From: Planctomycetota bacterium
Lineage (GTDB): Bacteria > Planctomycetota > UBA1135 > GCA-002686595
Direction: 5' to 3'
DNA length: 64,000 nucleotides
Assembly (NCBI GenBank): GCA_012959785.1
Contig: DUCM01000006.1
Span: forward strand, 310,001 to 374,000
Shown: positions 52,397 through 64,000 of the stretch, piece by piece
Layout of the letters: every line of letters starts with the position of its first letter
Numbering within the stretch: the first letter of the stretch is position 1
Position numbers and translations under genes: made by a program
The notes under the pieces: generated by a model
Told to the model about the DNA's origin: nothing
Database searches by the model: none
What the model saw: the letters and a program-made list of their open reading frames with translations, nothing else

Positions 52397-55300
52397 GTGT
52401 CTCAGAATCCCAAACAAACCGTCCAACAAGCCCTCATGTGCATCTGCACAGTCGTCACCGGAGGCTATCTGGTGTACCGCGGGCTTTACACTCTCAACCT
52501 GGATACCTGGTACGCGTGCTTCGCCTCATGGGTGCTGTACGCCGCCGAGCTGTGGGGAGCCGCCTCCATGCTGCTGTTCTTCATGCAGGTCTGGGATCCC
52601 CAGGAGCTGCCGGCCCAGCGCCCCCTTGAAGATGTGGATGTGGATGTCTTCGTCCCCAGCTACAACGAGGATGTGGCCATTCTGCGCGGCACGCTGCAGG
52701 CCTGCCTGGCCATGGACTACCCCCACCGCACCTATCTGCTCGACGACGGCAAGCGCGATGATGTGCGCCAGCTCTGCGAGGAGTTGGGCGTCCACTACAT
52801 CACTCGGGACAACAACCTGCACGCCAAGGCGGGCAACCTGAACAACGCCCTCGACCAGACCGACGGAGAATTCGTCGCTATCCTCGATGCGGACCATGTT
52901 CCCGAACCGCACTTCCTCTCGCACATGATCGGCCACTTCCGCGACCCCGAAGTGGGTTTCGTGCAGTCGCCCCACGCCTTCTCCAACTTCGACACCTTCC
53001 AGGGTCAGGTCAACTTCGAGAAGGGCCGCTTCTGGGACGAGGGCGAGCTCTTCTACAAGGTCATCCAGCCCGCGCGCAACGCCACCAACTCGGTCATCTT
53101 CGCCGGTTCGGCAGCCATTTTCCGCCGCGAGGCGCTCAAGGAAATCGGATACATCGCCACCGAGACGATCACCGAGGACATGCACACAGGGATCCGCATG
53201 GCGACCCGCGGCTGGAAGTCCAAGTATGTCAACGAGCGCCTGATCGCCGGTCAGGGCGCCAGTGATGTGACCAGTTTCCACGGCCAGCGCCTGCGCTGGG
53301 CCGAGGGCAACCTGAGCATCCTGGCCTACGACAACCCCCTGACGATCAAGGGCTTGAGCATCATCCAGCGACTGACCTACTTCGCCTCGATTATCCACTG
53401 GGCTGGCGGTATTCCGCGCCTGGCAATCTACGCGACCCCGGCCATGATGCTCCTCACGGGTGTTGCACCGGTCAAGGAATTCACGCCCCTCCTGGGCGCC
53501 ATCACCGTGGGTTACATCGCCATGATGCTCCTGACCCTACGCAAGGTCTTTCGCGGGCACATGCGCTACGGGTTGATCGAGTTCTTCAACATGGCCAACT
53601 TCTGGACCCAAATTCGCGCCACCTTCCGCGCACTACTCTATCGCAAGCGCTCCAAGTTCGTGGTCACCAACAAGCGTGGTGGCCGCCAGGGAACGACCCT
53701 TCCCTATGTGGCGCCCCAGATCATTCTACTGGCCTTCAGCGTCTTCGCCCTGATCTACGGCTGGACCCGGCACCTGATGTTCGACGCCCATCTGGACGCG
53801 ATTGGAATGGGTATCGCCACGATCCTGGTGCTGCACAACGCCTTCTTCGCGGTCGCCTACCTGCGTACAGCCATGACGCCGGTCTCGAAACGCCTGGCCT
53901 ACCGCCACCGCATCAACATGCCGGTCAAGTACAACTTCGTCACGGATGACGGCGAAACCATCGAGGGCGTGGGAGTCACCACCGACCTCAACGAATTGGG
54001 TCTCAGCTTTGTCTCCTACGACAGCCTGCCGATAAACGAAACCGGTAGTCTGAAAGTGATGGCCAACGGCGACAGCCTGGAGACCGACGGAACGGTCTGC
54101 TACGCGGCCCACACCCAGGGCGAGGGCCAAGAAGCCCACTCGCTCTACCGCTACGGCATCTCCTTCGCGGGCATCGCCCCCGAGGCCATCGATGCTTCGA
54201 GTCGCATGATCCAACGCTACGCCGTGGCCCCCTGGTACTCGCTCTTCGAGCGCGAGACCGTCCAGAGCAACCACCCCTGGTTCTCTTCCAGGCGCAAGAA
54301 TGGGCGCGCCCCGTTCAAACTGGCGGTGCGCTTGGAGGGCCCCGGTGGCGATGTCTACTCCACCACCCAGGACATCTCCACCGGAGCCATGCGCTGCCTT
54401 TCGGCCAGCCATGTCGATCCCAAGCTCTTCACGAAGGCCGAGATCTTCAGCCCCATGGGGTCAATCCTGGTGAATACCCGGGCCTCGGAGATCCGCAACA
54501 TCACCGGCCCGCCCCACAACATCCGCGAGTTCGTGTTGAACTTCGAGTCCTACGAGGGCCAGGCCCGCAGCCAGCTGCAGTCCCTGCTCGAACTGACGGC
54601 AGAACCGCAAACTCGCCACGAGTTGATGGGCTTGCACGGCTCGCGCCGACAGCCCCTCCTGCGGCCCCTGGCCGCGGCCGCCCTGATCTTGATGATCCTC
54701 TCCCCCGCCGCAGTCGGTGTCTTCAAGCACACCTACGATGACGACCTGCTGCTGGTGAAGACCACCGACGAGGCTGCCGTGGACACGGCCCTCGCATCCG
54801 CCGAAGGCCTCAACCGCATCCTGGCTGAAGCCCTCTCGAAGGAGCAAACCGACCTCAGACGCCTGATCCTGCTCAAGGACGCCCTGGAGCGCGAAGGTCG
54901 CTTCGAGGAGCTCGTGCGGGTCTGTCGCCTGATCGTGGCCCAACGCCCCCGGGATCCCGACATGGGCAAAGCCCTGGTGGCAGCTCTCACCGACGCCCGT
55001 CGCTTCGACGAATCCGCCACCCTCTCGGCTGCCTGGCGCAGCGCCCTGGAAGCCCAGGGCATGACCAGCCACGCAAACACCTTTGAGGTGCTCGCCGCGC
55101 GCAACCTGAGAAAATCGGGCGACGAGTTCGGCACCCTGGACGCCTTCCGCCGCATCGTGGCGGCGCGCCCTGAAGACGAAAAAGTACGCGCTGAATACCT
55201 CGGCATCATGCTCGAAGCCGGCCTGGCCCACGAAGCCCTGCGCCAGTTCACGGCCCTACCCCAGGATCAAAGTACGCGCCGTCAGATCATGACCATCCAC

Positions 55301-55900
55301 AGCTCCCTGGGCGACTTCCGCCAGGCCGAGGGCGTAGCCCGCGATCTCCTGCGCGATATCCCCACCGATGTGAAGCTGCACATCGAGCTGGCCAACTTCC
55401 TCTGCTGGCAGGAGGACTTCGGGGCCGCTGTCCAGATCTACCGCGGCCTGTACCAACAAGAGCCAGACAACCTGACCGTGGCCCTGGGCCTCGGCGAGAC
55501 GCTCTCCTGGTCCGGCAGCGGCAGCGCTGCACTGGCTGTCTTCGGCAAACTGATCGACGATGGTGAGGACAGCGACCGCCTCAACCGCGGCTTCCTGGAT
55601 GCCTTCCTGGGCACCCACAATCCGACCCAGAGCGACAAGCATCGCCTGCCCTGGATGCTCAAGCGCCACCAGATGGTGAGCCCCTTGCCGGCGGACATAG
55701 CGGGCCGCCTGGCTACAGCCCTGGCCCAGGCGGACTTTACCGCCCTGGCCATCGAGCTCCTCGAAGAGACTCTCTTGAGCCACCCCACGGACCGCGACCT
55801 GCGACTGCGACTGGCCGATGCCATGGTAGCTGTGGGACGCAACAACGACGCCCACCTGCTCTACAGGACGCTTCTGGCCGAAGAGCAGATCGGCCAGTAG
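52397..55900 (+). CDS. Cellulose-synthase-like GT2 with two PilZ domains and C-terminal TPR
   Basis: An 1167-residue polysaccharide synthase, far longer than BcsA (about 700-870). Order: two N-terminal helices; GT2 catalytic domain with Asp116 (LDDGKRDD), DAD at 164-166, TED at 259-261 and QRLRW at 297-301, the full D,D,D,QxxRW set; further membrane helices to about 485; a PilZ domain starting at RLAYRHR (Arg499) with DLNELG; a second, weaker PilZ-like unit with QDISTGAM near 655; a helix near 757-775; and a TPR-like helical region from about 800 to the end. PilZ implies c-di-GMP activation. The fused TPR tail is unusual and may dock to the TPR exporter encoded divergently. Starts at a GTG at 52397 with no obvious Shine-Dalgarno. 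Confidence 0.88.
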   Translation: MSQNPKQTVQQALMCICTVVTGGYLVYRGLYTLNLDTWYACFASWVLYAAELWGAASMLLFFMQVWDPQELPAQRPLEDVDVDVFVPSYNEDVAILRGTLQACLAMDYPHRTYLLDDGKRDDVRQLCEELGVHYITRDNNLHAKAGNLNNALDQTDGEFVAILDADHVPEPHFLSHMIGHFRDPEVGFVQSPHAFSNFDTFQGQVNFEKGRFWDEGELFYKVIQPARNATNSVIFAGSAAIFRREALKEIGYIATETITEDMHTGIRMATRGWKSKYVNERLIAGQGASDVTSFHGQRLRWAEGNLSILAYDNPLTIKGLSIIQRLTYFASIIHWAGGIPRLAIYATPAMMLLTGVAPVKEFTPLLGAITVGYIAMMLLTLRKVFRGHMRYGLIEFFNMANFWTQIRATFRALLYRKRSKFVVTNKRGGRQGTTLPYVAPQIILLAFSVFALIYGWTRHLMFDAHLDAIGMGIATILVLHNAFFAVAYLRTAMTPVSKRLAYRHRINMPVKYNFVTDDGETIEGVGVTTDLNELGLSFVSYDSLPINETGSLKVMANGDSLETDGTVCYAAHTQGEGQEAHSLYRYGISFAGIAPEAIDASSRMIQRYAVAPWYSLFERETVQSNHPWFSSRRKNGRAPFKLAVRLEGPGGDVYSTTQDISTGAMRCLSASHVDPKLFTKAEIFSPMGSILVNTRASEIRNITGPPHNIREFVLNFESYEGQARSQLQSLLELTAEPQTRHELMGLHGSRRQPLLRPLAAAALILMILSPAAVGVFKHTYDDDLLLVKTTDEAAVDTALASAEGLNRILAEALSKEQTDLRRLILLKDALEREGRFEELVRVCRLIVAQRPRDPDMGKALVAALTDARRFDESATLSAAWRSALEAQGMTSHANTFEVLAARNLRKSGDEFGTLDAFRRIVAARPEDEKVRAEYLGIMLEAGLAHEALRQFTALPQDQSTRRQIMTIHSSLGDFRQAEGVARDLLRDIPTDVKLHIELANFLCWQEDFGAAVQIYRGLYQQEPDNLTVALGLGETLSWSGSGSAALAVFGKLIDDGEDSDRLNRGFLDAFLGTHNPTQSDKHRLPWMLKRHQMVSPLPADIAGRLATALAQADFTALAIELLEETLLSHPTDRDLRLRLADAMVAVGRNNDAHLLYRTLLAEEQIGQ

Positions 55901-55963
55901 AAGCCCCAAAGGGCACCCAGAAGCCACTCCCGTGGCATCGAGGGTCTCAAGCTGGAGGGCTAA

Positions 55964-57085
55964 TTGGCCGATAACCGAGACGCCATGGACTCCAATAAAA
56001 AGGTCTCCTCGCGCGGGCTGCACGGCACGCCGCGAGATCCCCGTCGGCCGGGCCTGCCCCACGGCCTGGGCCCCGTGGAACGCCACGACAGCCTGCCGCG
56101 CTGGATCAGCATCGCCGGCCTTGAGTTCGGCAGCGCTACGCTTGAGTTCTGCAACGAGTTCCCCGGCAAGTTACAGCAGGACTATTTCCTCAACAAGCTC
56201 GCGACCTTTGAGCGCCTCATCCGCGCGGGCTTCGAGTGCTTCCGCATTCCCTTTCGCTGGGAACGCATCCAGCCGCGCCTGGGTGCACCGCTCAACCCCG
56301 ACGGCGTGCAACAGTTGCGCTTGATGGCCAGCCTGGCCCAAAAGGTCGGCGGCAGCGTGTTGCTCGACCTGCACAACTACGGTCGCTACACCAAACGCAT
56401 CGATGGCGTGGCCACGAGTTGCGGCTTCGAGGAGGAAATCGACGGCGAGGTGCACCTCACAGCTGACCACCTGGCCGACTTCTGGTCGCGCATCGCCCAC
56501 GCCATGAGCGGCTTGCCGTCCATCTGCGGCTACGGATTGATGAACGAGCCCCACGACCTCCCCGCCGGAGCCTGGGGCCGAGCCTCGCGGGCCGCGGTCG
56601 AAGCCTTGCGCCAGGAGGGCGATTCGGCGCGCGTCTTCATCGCCGGCGAAGACTGGTCCCACGCTTCGGACTGGAGGCGCGTCAACCCCAGCCAGCCCTG
56701 GATTGAAGATCCCCTGGGCCTCGTCACCTACGAAGCCCACTGCTACCTCGACCAGGACTCCTCGGGCGAATACCGGCTCACCTACGACCAAGAACTCGAA
56801 TTCGATGCCCACTTGAAGGACCGCGCCCGTCTGCGGCTCGCGCCCTTCCTGTCCTGGCTCAACGAGTGGAGCCAGGACGGGATCCTCGGTGAGTTTGGCG
56901 TGCCCAGCGCGGATCGCCGCTGGGCGGCCCTCTTGCCCGGTCTCTTGCGCGTGCTGGATGAGAGCCGGGTCCCCGCCATCTGGTGGGCCGCCGGCGAAAG
57001 CTGGGGCGACTATCCACTCTCGTTGCAGCCCTTGAAAAAGGGCGCCGAGCCCAGACCGGCCGAGATCGAGCTATTCCGCGAATAG
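55964..57085 (+). CDS. GH5-family glycoside hydrolase (second copy)
   Basis: A 373-residue GH5 enzyme, paralogue of the lipoprotein GH5 at the other end of the locus. A TTG at 55964 is used because GGAGGG lies 5 bases before it; the next in-frame ATG is at 55985. The landmarks match: FRIPFRWERIQ, VLLDLHNYGRY, acid/base Glu195 in GLMNEPHD, nucleophile Glu310 in GEFGVPS, with 115 residues between as in the paralogue. Unlike the paralogue it has no signal peptide, so it may act in the cytoplasm or at the inner face. It starts 63 bases after the synthase stop, probably one transcript. Confidence 0.88.
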   Translation: MADNRDAMDSNKKVSSRGLHGTPRDPRRPGLPHGLGPVERHDSLPRWISIAGLEFGSATLEFCNEFPGKLQQDYFLNKLATFERLIRAGFECFRIPFRWERIQPRLGAPLNPDGVQQLRLMASLAQKVGGSVLLDLHNYGRYTKRIDGVATSCGFEEEIDGEVHLTADHLADFWSRIAHAMSGLPSICGYGLMNEPHDLPAGAWGRASRAAVEALRQEGDSARVFIAGEDWSHASDWRRVNPSQPWIEDPLGLVTYEAHCYLDQDSSGEYRLTYDQELEFDAHLKDRARLRLAPFLSWLNEWSQDGILGEFGVPSADRRWAALLPGLLRVLDESRVPAIWWAAGESWGDYPLSLQPLKKGAEPRPAEIELFRE

Positions 57086-57116
57086 ACTAGTGGGGTACGG
57101 AGTCCGTACCCGAGTG

Positions 57117-57225
57117 TCAGTTTGTCCAGGTGATCTCGAACCCGTTGGTCAGGTTGAAGTTGGTTCCGCAAGGCGAGAAGGTCGGCGTACGAAACCAGTA
57201 CTGATAGCGCCGGATATCGCCGGCT
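57117..57225 (-). pseudogene. Remnant of the secreted-protein C-terminal module
   Basis: On the minus strand this stretch encodes AGDIRRYQYWFRTPTF followed by SPCGTNFNLTNGFEITWTN and a TGA. It aligns with the last residues of the secreted protein at 42507 (AGDTRRYQLWYRDPN, CGNLFNLTNGLEVVW). Reading further upstream soon loses similarity and there is no start or signal peptide, so only the 3' end of an old gene is left. It suggests a deletion or replacement brought the molybdenum hydroxylase cluster next to the polysaccharide locus here. Confidence 0.75.
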
Positions 57226-57360
57226 ACGAGGCCGCCACGGATCTCTCTTCCCCGTGGAAGGTCTCTTGCTCGAAAATTGACTCCACCAGGAGGATGGGTA
57301 TCACGGAATCGGCAGGAAGTTGTCCTGACCCCGTACTACCCTCCGTACTACACTGCGGCC

Positions 57361-60063
<2,703 letters not shown>

Positions 60064-60084
60064 GCGCTTGGTCAGGAGACAGCG

Positions 60085-61098
60085 ATGCCCTTCGTTAACG
60101 CCCACACTCACATCTACAGCGGCCTGGTGCCCCTGGGAATGCCCGCGCCGCAGCCTGCGCCCCGGGGCTTGCCGCAGATTCTCGAACGAATTTGGTGGCG
60201 CCTCGATCGCGCTCTCGACGAGGACATCCTGCGCGCCAGCGCCGATTGGTATGTCGCTAGAAGCGCGCTCTTGGGAACGGGTGTGCTCATCGACCACCAC
60301 GAGAGCCCCGAGTTCATCGAGGGCTCTCTCTCGGTCTTGGCCGCAGCCTGCGCGCAAACGGGCATGCCGGCCGTCTTGACCTACGGCGTCACGGAACGCA
60401 ATCGCGGAACCGACGAAGCGCGGGCCGGCCTGGCCGAGAACCGGCGCTTCCTGGAGAGCTGCGCCCATCAGGAACACGGCCCCCTCGTGCGCGGCGCGGT
60501 GGGCTTGCACGCCTGTTTCACCGTGTCCGACGAGACCATTCGCGCCGCTGGCGATCTGGCGGCCGAGTTCTCCGTGCCCCTGCACCTGCATGTGGCCGAA
60601 GACCCCTCTGATGTGGCAGACGCCAGACGCCGCGGCTACCGCGGCGTCATCGAGCGCCTCGACAAGCTGGGCGTGCTCGTGCCTGGCACACTCCTGGCCC
60701 ACGGGGTACATCTCGAACTTGAGGAGGTGCAACTGGCCGACGAACGCGGCGCCTGGTTCATGCACAACCCGCGCTCCAACCGCGCTAACGGTGTAGGCTA
60801 TGCCTCCCAATTGCGAGCCAGCGGGCGCGTCGCCCTGGGCAGCGACGGATTCCCCTCGGACATGACTCAGGAACAGAAGGCCCTCTCGCGTTACGCCCAG
60901 CAAGCCCAGGAAGACGGCGCCGAGGGCGAAGTCGAGCGGGCCTCCGCGCGTCTCGCAGCGGGCAAACGGCTGGCGCGAGAGATCTTCGGCGCTGACCTAC
61001 CCGCGCCGCCCACACCCGACACCGAGCGCCTGCAAGAACTCGAGGCCATAGCAAAAACCCAGGCGCAACGCCTCTGGACGCGCATGGCCGCCCTCTAA
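60085..61098 (+). CDS. SsnA-like amidohydrolase
   Basis: A 337-residue metal-dependent amidohydrolase. It starts at the ATG at 60085, preceded by GGAGA, and the very first residues carry the metal site (VNAHTHIYSG, HxH). Other landmarks: WWRLDRALDEDI, TGVLIDHHESP, GLHACFTVSDETI, HLHVAED, LAHGVHL, and the Asp in ALGSDGFPSD. These phrases match SsnA, an aminohydrolase named for selenium metabolism, better than other deaminases. SsnA is about 440 residues; this protein lacks its N-terminal beta-strand subdomain. It lies 22 bases after the molybdenum hydroxylase and 12 bases before a PLP enzyme, in one operon. Confidence 0.82.
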   Translation: MPFVNAHTHIYSGLVPLGMPAPQPAPRGLPQILERIWWRLDRALDEDILRASADWYVARSALLGTGVLIDHHESPEFIEGSLSVLAAACAQTGMPAVLTYGVTERNRGTDEARAGLAENRRFLESCAHQEHGPLVRGAVGLHACFTVSDETIRAAGDLAAEFSVPLHLHVAEDPSDVADARRRGYRGVIERLDKLGVLVPGTLLAHGVHLELEEVQLADERGAWFMHNPRSNRANGVGYASQLRASGRVALGSDGFPSDMTQEQKALSRYAQQAQEDGAEGEVERASARLAAGKRLAREIFGADLPAPPTPDTERLQELEAIAKTQAQRLWTRMAAL

Positions 61099-61110
61099 TC
61101 TACTCTGCCC

Positions 61111-62614
<1,504 letters not shown>

Positions 62615-62622
<8 letters not shown>

Positions 62623-64000
62623 AGCTCCGCTGCACCAGGTTTGCGAGGGCTGCGGCCTCCGGGCGCCCGCCCAGGAAATCGCCTTCACCTGCGCCGACAG
62701 GCGCCCTGCTGACGACATCGACCACTTGCTGGCTGTCTGCTGGAACGAAACGCGCCGGCCGCGCCTCGACCAGGGCTCCGCAAACCCCTTTGTGGCCTTT
62801 CGCGCCGAGAGCTGCTCCCACGCCATGGCCACAGCTTTTGGAATCGAGGACGAGGAGTACATCGAACTCGTGCAGCAACTCGACGAGGCCGTGGCAAGCG
62901 TCGACGGCCACGGCTTTCGCACGACGCCCTTCAGTCACAATCGGGGCCTCGGGCTCTGGATCAAGAACGAGACCCTCAATGTGAGCGGCACCCACAAGGC
63001 CCGCCACCTGTTCGGCCTGGCCCTGTGCATCGAGGTGGCCGAGCGCACCGGCGCGCTCCCCGCGGGCAGCTTGGGCAGCGCCGAGCGGCCCCTCGCAATC
63101 GCCAGTTGCGGCAACGCGGCCCTGGCGGCCGCCGTCGTGGCTCGGGCCTGGAAACGCCACCTGCGAGTCTTCATCCCCCCCACGGCCCCGGCCAGCGTGG
63201 TGGCGCGGCTCACCGACTTGGGGGCGAGCATCAAGGTCTGCCAAGCCCACGAGCAGGCCGCCGCCGGCGACCCGTGCCTCGAGAAGTTCCGCGCGGCGGT
63301 GGCCGCGGGAGCGGTGCCTTTCACCTGCCAAGGCAGCGAAAACGGTCTGACCCTCGAGGGCGGCCTGACCCTGGGCTTTGAACTGGCGCGGTCCCTGGCC
63401 CTGGCCGATGCGCCGCGACTGGAGCACCTCTTCGTGCAGGTGGGCGGCGGCGCGCTGTTCAGTTCCACGGCTCGCGCTCTCAAGCTTTGCGCCAAGGACA
63501 ACGCCCCCCTGCCCGCCCTGCACGCCGTGCAAACCGAAGCCTGCCAGCCCTTGGTACGCGCCTGGCGCACTTTGGCCCGCGACCTGTGGGCGGCCTTGGT
63601 AGCGGCGGGTGCTCCCGACGAGGAGCCCGGGAGCGACCGGGAAATGGCCCGTTGGCTTTTACGGAACGCAAAGGAGTCCGTGAACGCGCGAGTCTTCGCC
63701 GCCGCCGGACGCCAGCGTGGGCGCTACATGCAAACCGTTCCCGGCCAGCCCACCAGCGTGGCATCGGGGATCTTGGACAACGAAACCTACGACGGGTTCG
63801 CCGTGCTGCGGGCGCAAATCGAAACCGGCGGCTGGCCCGTGGTGGTCAGCGAGGCCGATCTCGTCGCCGGCCGCGACGAGGGCCGAGTGCAGACCGGCCT
63901 GAACCTCGACGCCACCGGCGCTGCGGGCCTGGCTGCTGCGCTGGCCGCGCGCCAAGCAGGAGACATCGCTCCCGAGGCCACCTGCGCCGTGCTCCTGACC
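62615..64000 (+). CDS. PLP-dependent enzyme, threonine synthase / diaminopropionate ammonia-lyase-like (3' partial)
   Basis: The frame is open from the ATG at 62615 to the end of the window (462 codons). The start overlaps the stop of the previous PLP gene. The head has a short zinc-ribbon-like [13 protein letters not shown], as in threonine synthase relatives. The PLP lysine is Lys128 in [11 protein letters not shown], followed by [27 protein letters not shown], and GGGALFSS as the phosphate loop. Fold type II and gene context suit a diaminopropionate ammonia-lyase-like or threonine-synthase-like activity (ygeX-type genes accompany ssnA and xdhD in E. coli). The C-terminus lies outside the window. 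The second half of the active site seems complete in what is seen. Confidence 0.82.

Noticed and set aside
57277..57360. Upstream extension of the molybdenum hydroxylase frame from a TTG
   Set aside because: Twenty-eight codons with no similarity to the family; the ferredoxin-like domain starts a few residues after the ATG at 57361.

Overview
This is a GC-rich bacterial window (about 65% G+C by eye) with densely packed genes on both strands. The gene content suggests a member of the Planctomycetota or a close relative. Pointers are the futalosine menaquinone pathway (mqnC, mqnE, mqnA), TlpA-like proteins fused to a cupredoxin-like tail, secreted proteins sharing a recurrent C-terminal domain (one copy decayed), many lipoproteins, and a bacterial topoisomerase VI pair. 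The assignment is an inference; there is no rRNA gene to confirm it, and I saw no tRNA gene, CRISPR array or transposase.

Layout. 1-1.9 kb: two ATPases of an oligopeptide importer (first one cut by the window edge). 2.2-8.0 kb: a GldA-GldF-GldG-like ABC operon ending in a DUF4340 protein, with the GldG part duplicated inside one polypeptide. 8-9.5 kb: fluoride channel and YchF. 9.7-15.8 kb: FAD enzyme, inverted repeat, beta-propeller lipoprotein, gamma-glutamyltransferase. 15.8-21 kb: a thioredoxin-fold protein with an in-frame UGA at its first active-site cysteine, glycyl-tRNA synthetase, and a paralogue whose cysteines are serines. 21-23.5 kb: mqnC-mqnE. 23.5-31.7 kb: three secreted zinc metallopeptidase-like genes. 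31.7-36.3 kb: cupin, RNA-modification enzymes, and a COG3014-YcfL-LpoB lipoprotein operon. 36.4-40.5 kb: mqnA and topoisomerase VI B/A. 40.5-47 kb: BtpA-like, DUF481, secreted protein, methyltransferases and a second UGA-interrupted gene. 47-57 kb: a cellulose-like polysaccharide locus (TPR/beta-barrel exporter, GT2-PilZ-TPR synthase, two GH5 enzymes). 57-64 kb: a gene remnant, then an XdhD-like molybdenum hydroxylase, SsnA-like hydrolase and two PLP enzymes, the last running off the window.

Main discoveries to check. (1) Two genes read straight through a UGA codon in the same frame, one replacing the first Cys of a thioredoxin CxxC motif (W-U-GPC), the other in a small zinc-ribbon protein; each has a hairpin just after the UGA where a bacterial SECIS would lie. 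Together with the XdhD/SsnA-type cluster, whose relatives are tied to selenium, this suggests a selenium-using organism. (2) The tetramer ACGT is almost absent (about eight found against about two hundred expected), with Asp-Val, His-Val, Tyr-Val and Asn-Val pairs switched to T-ending codons; this points to restriction avoidance or a methylation-driven mutation bias. (3) The polysaccharide synthase is an unusual fusion flanked by paired GH5 genes.
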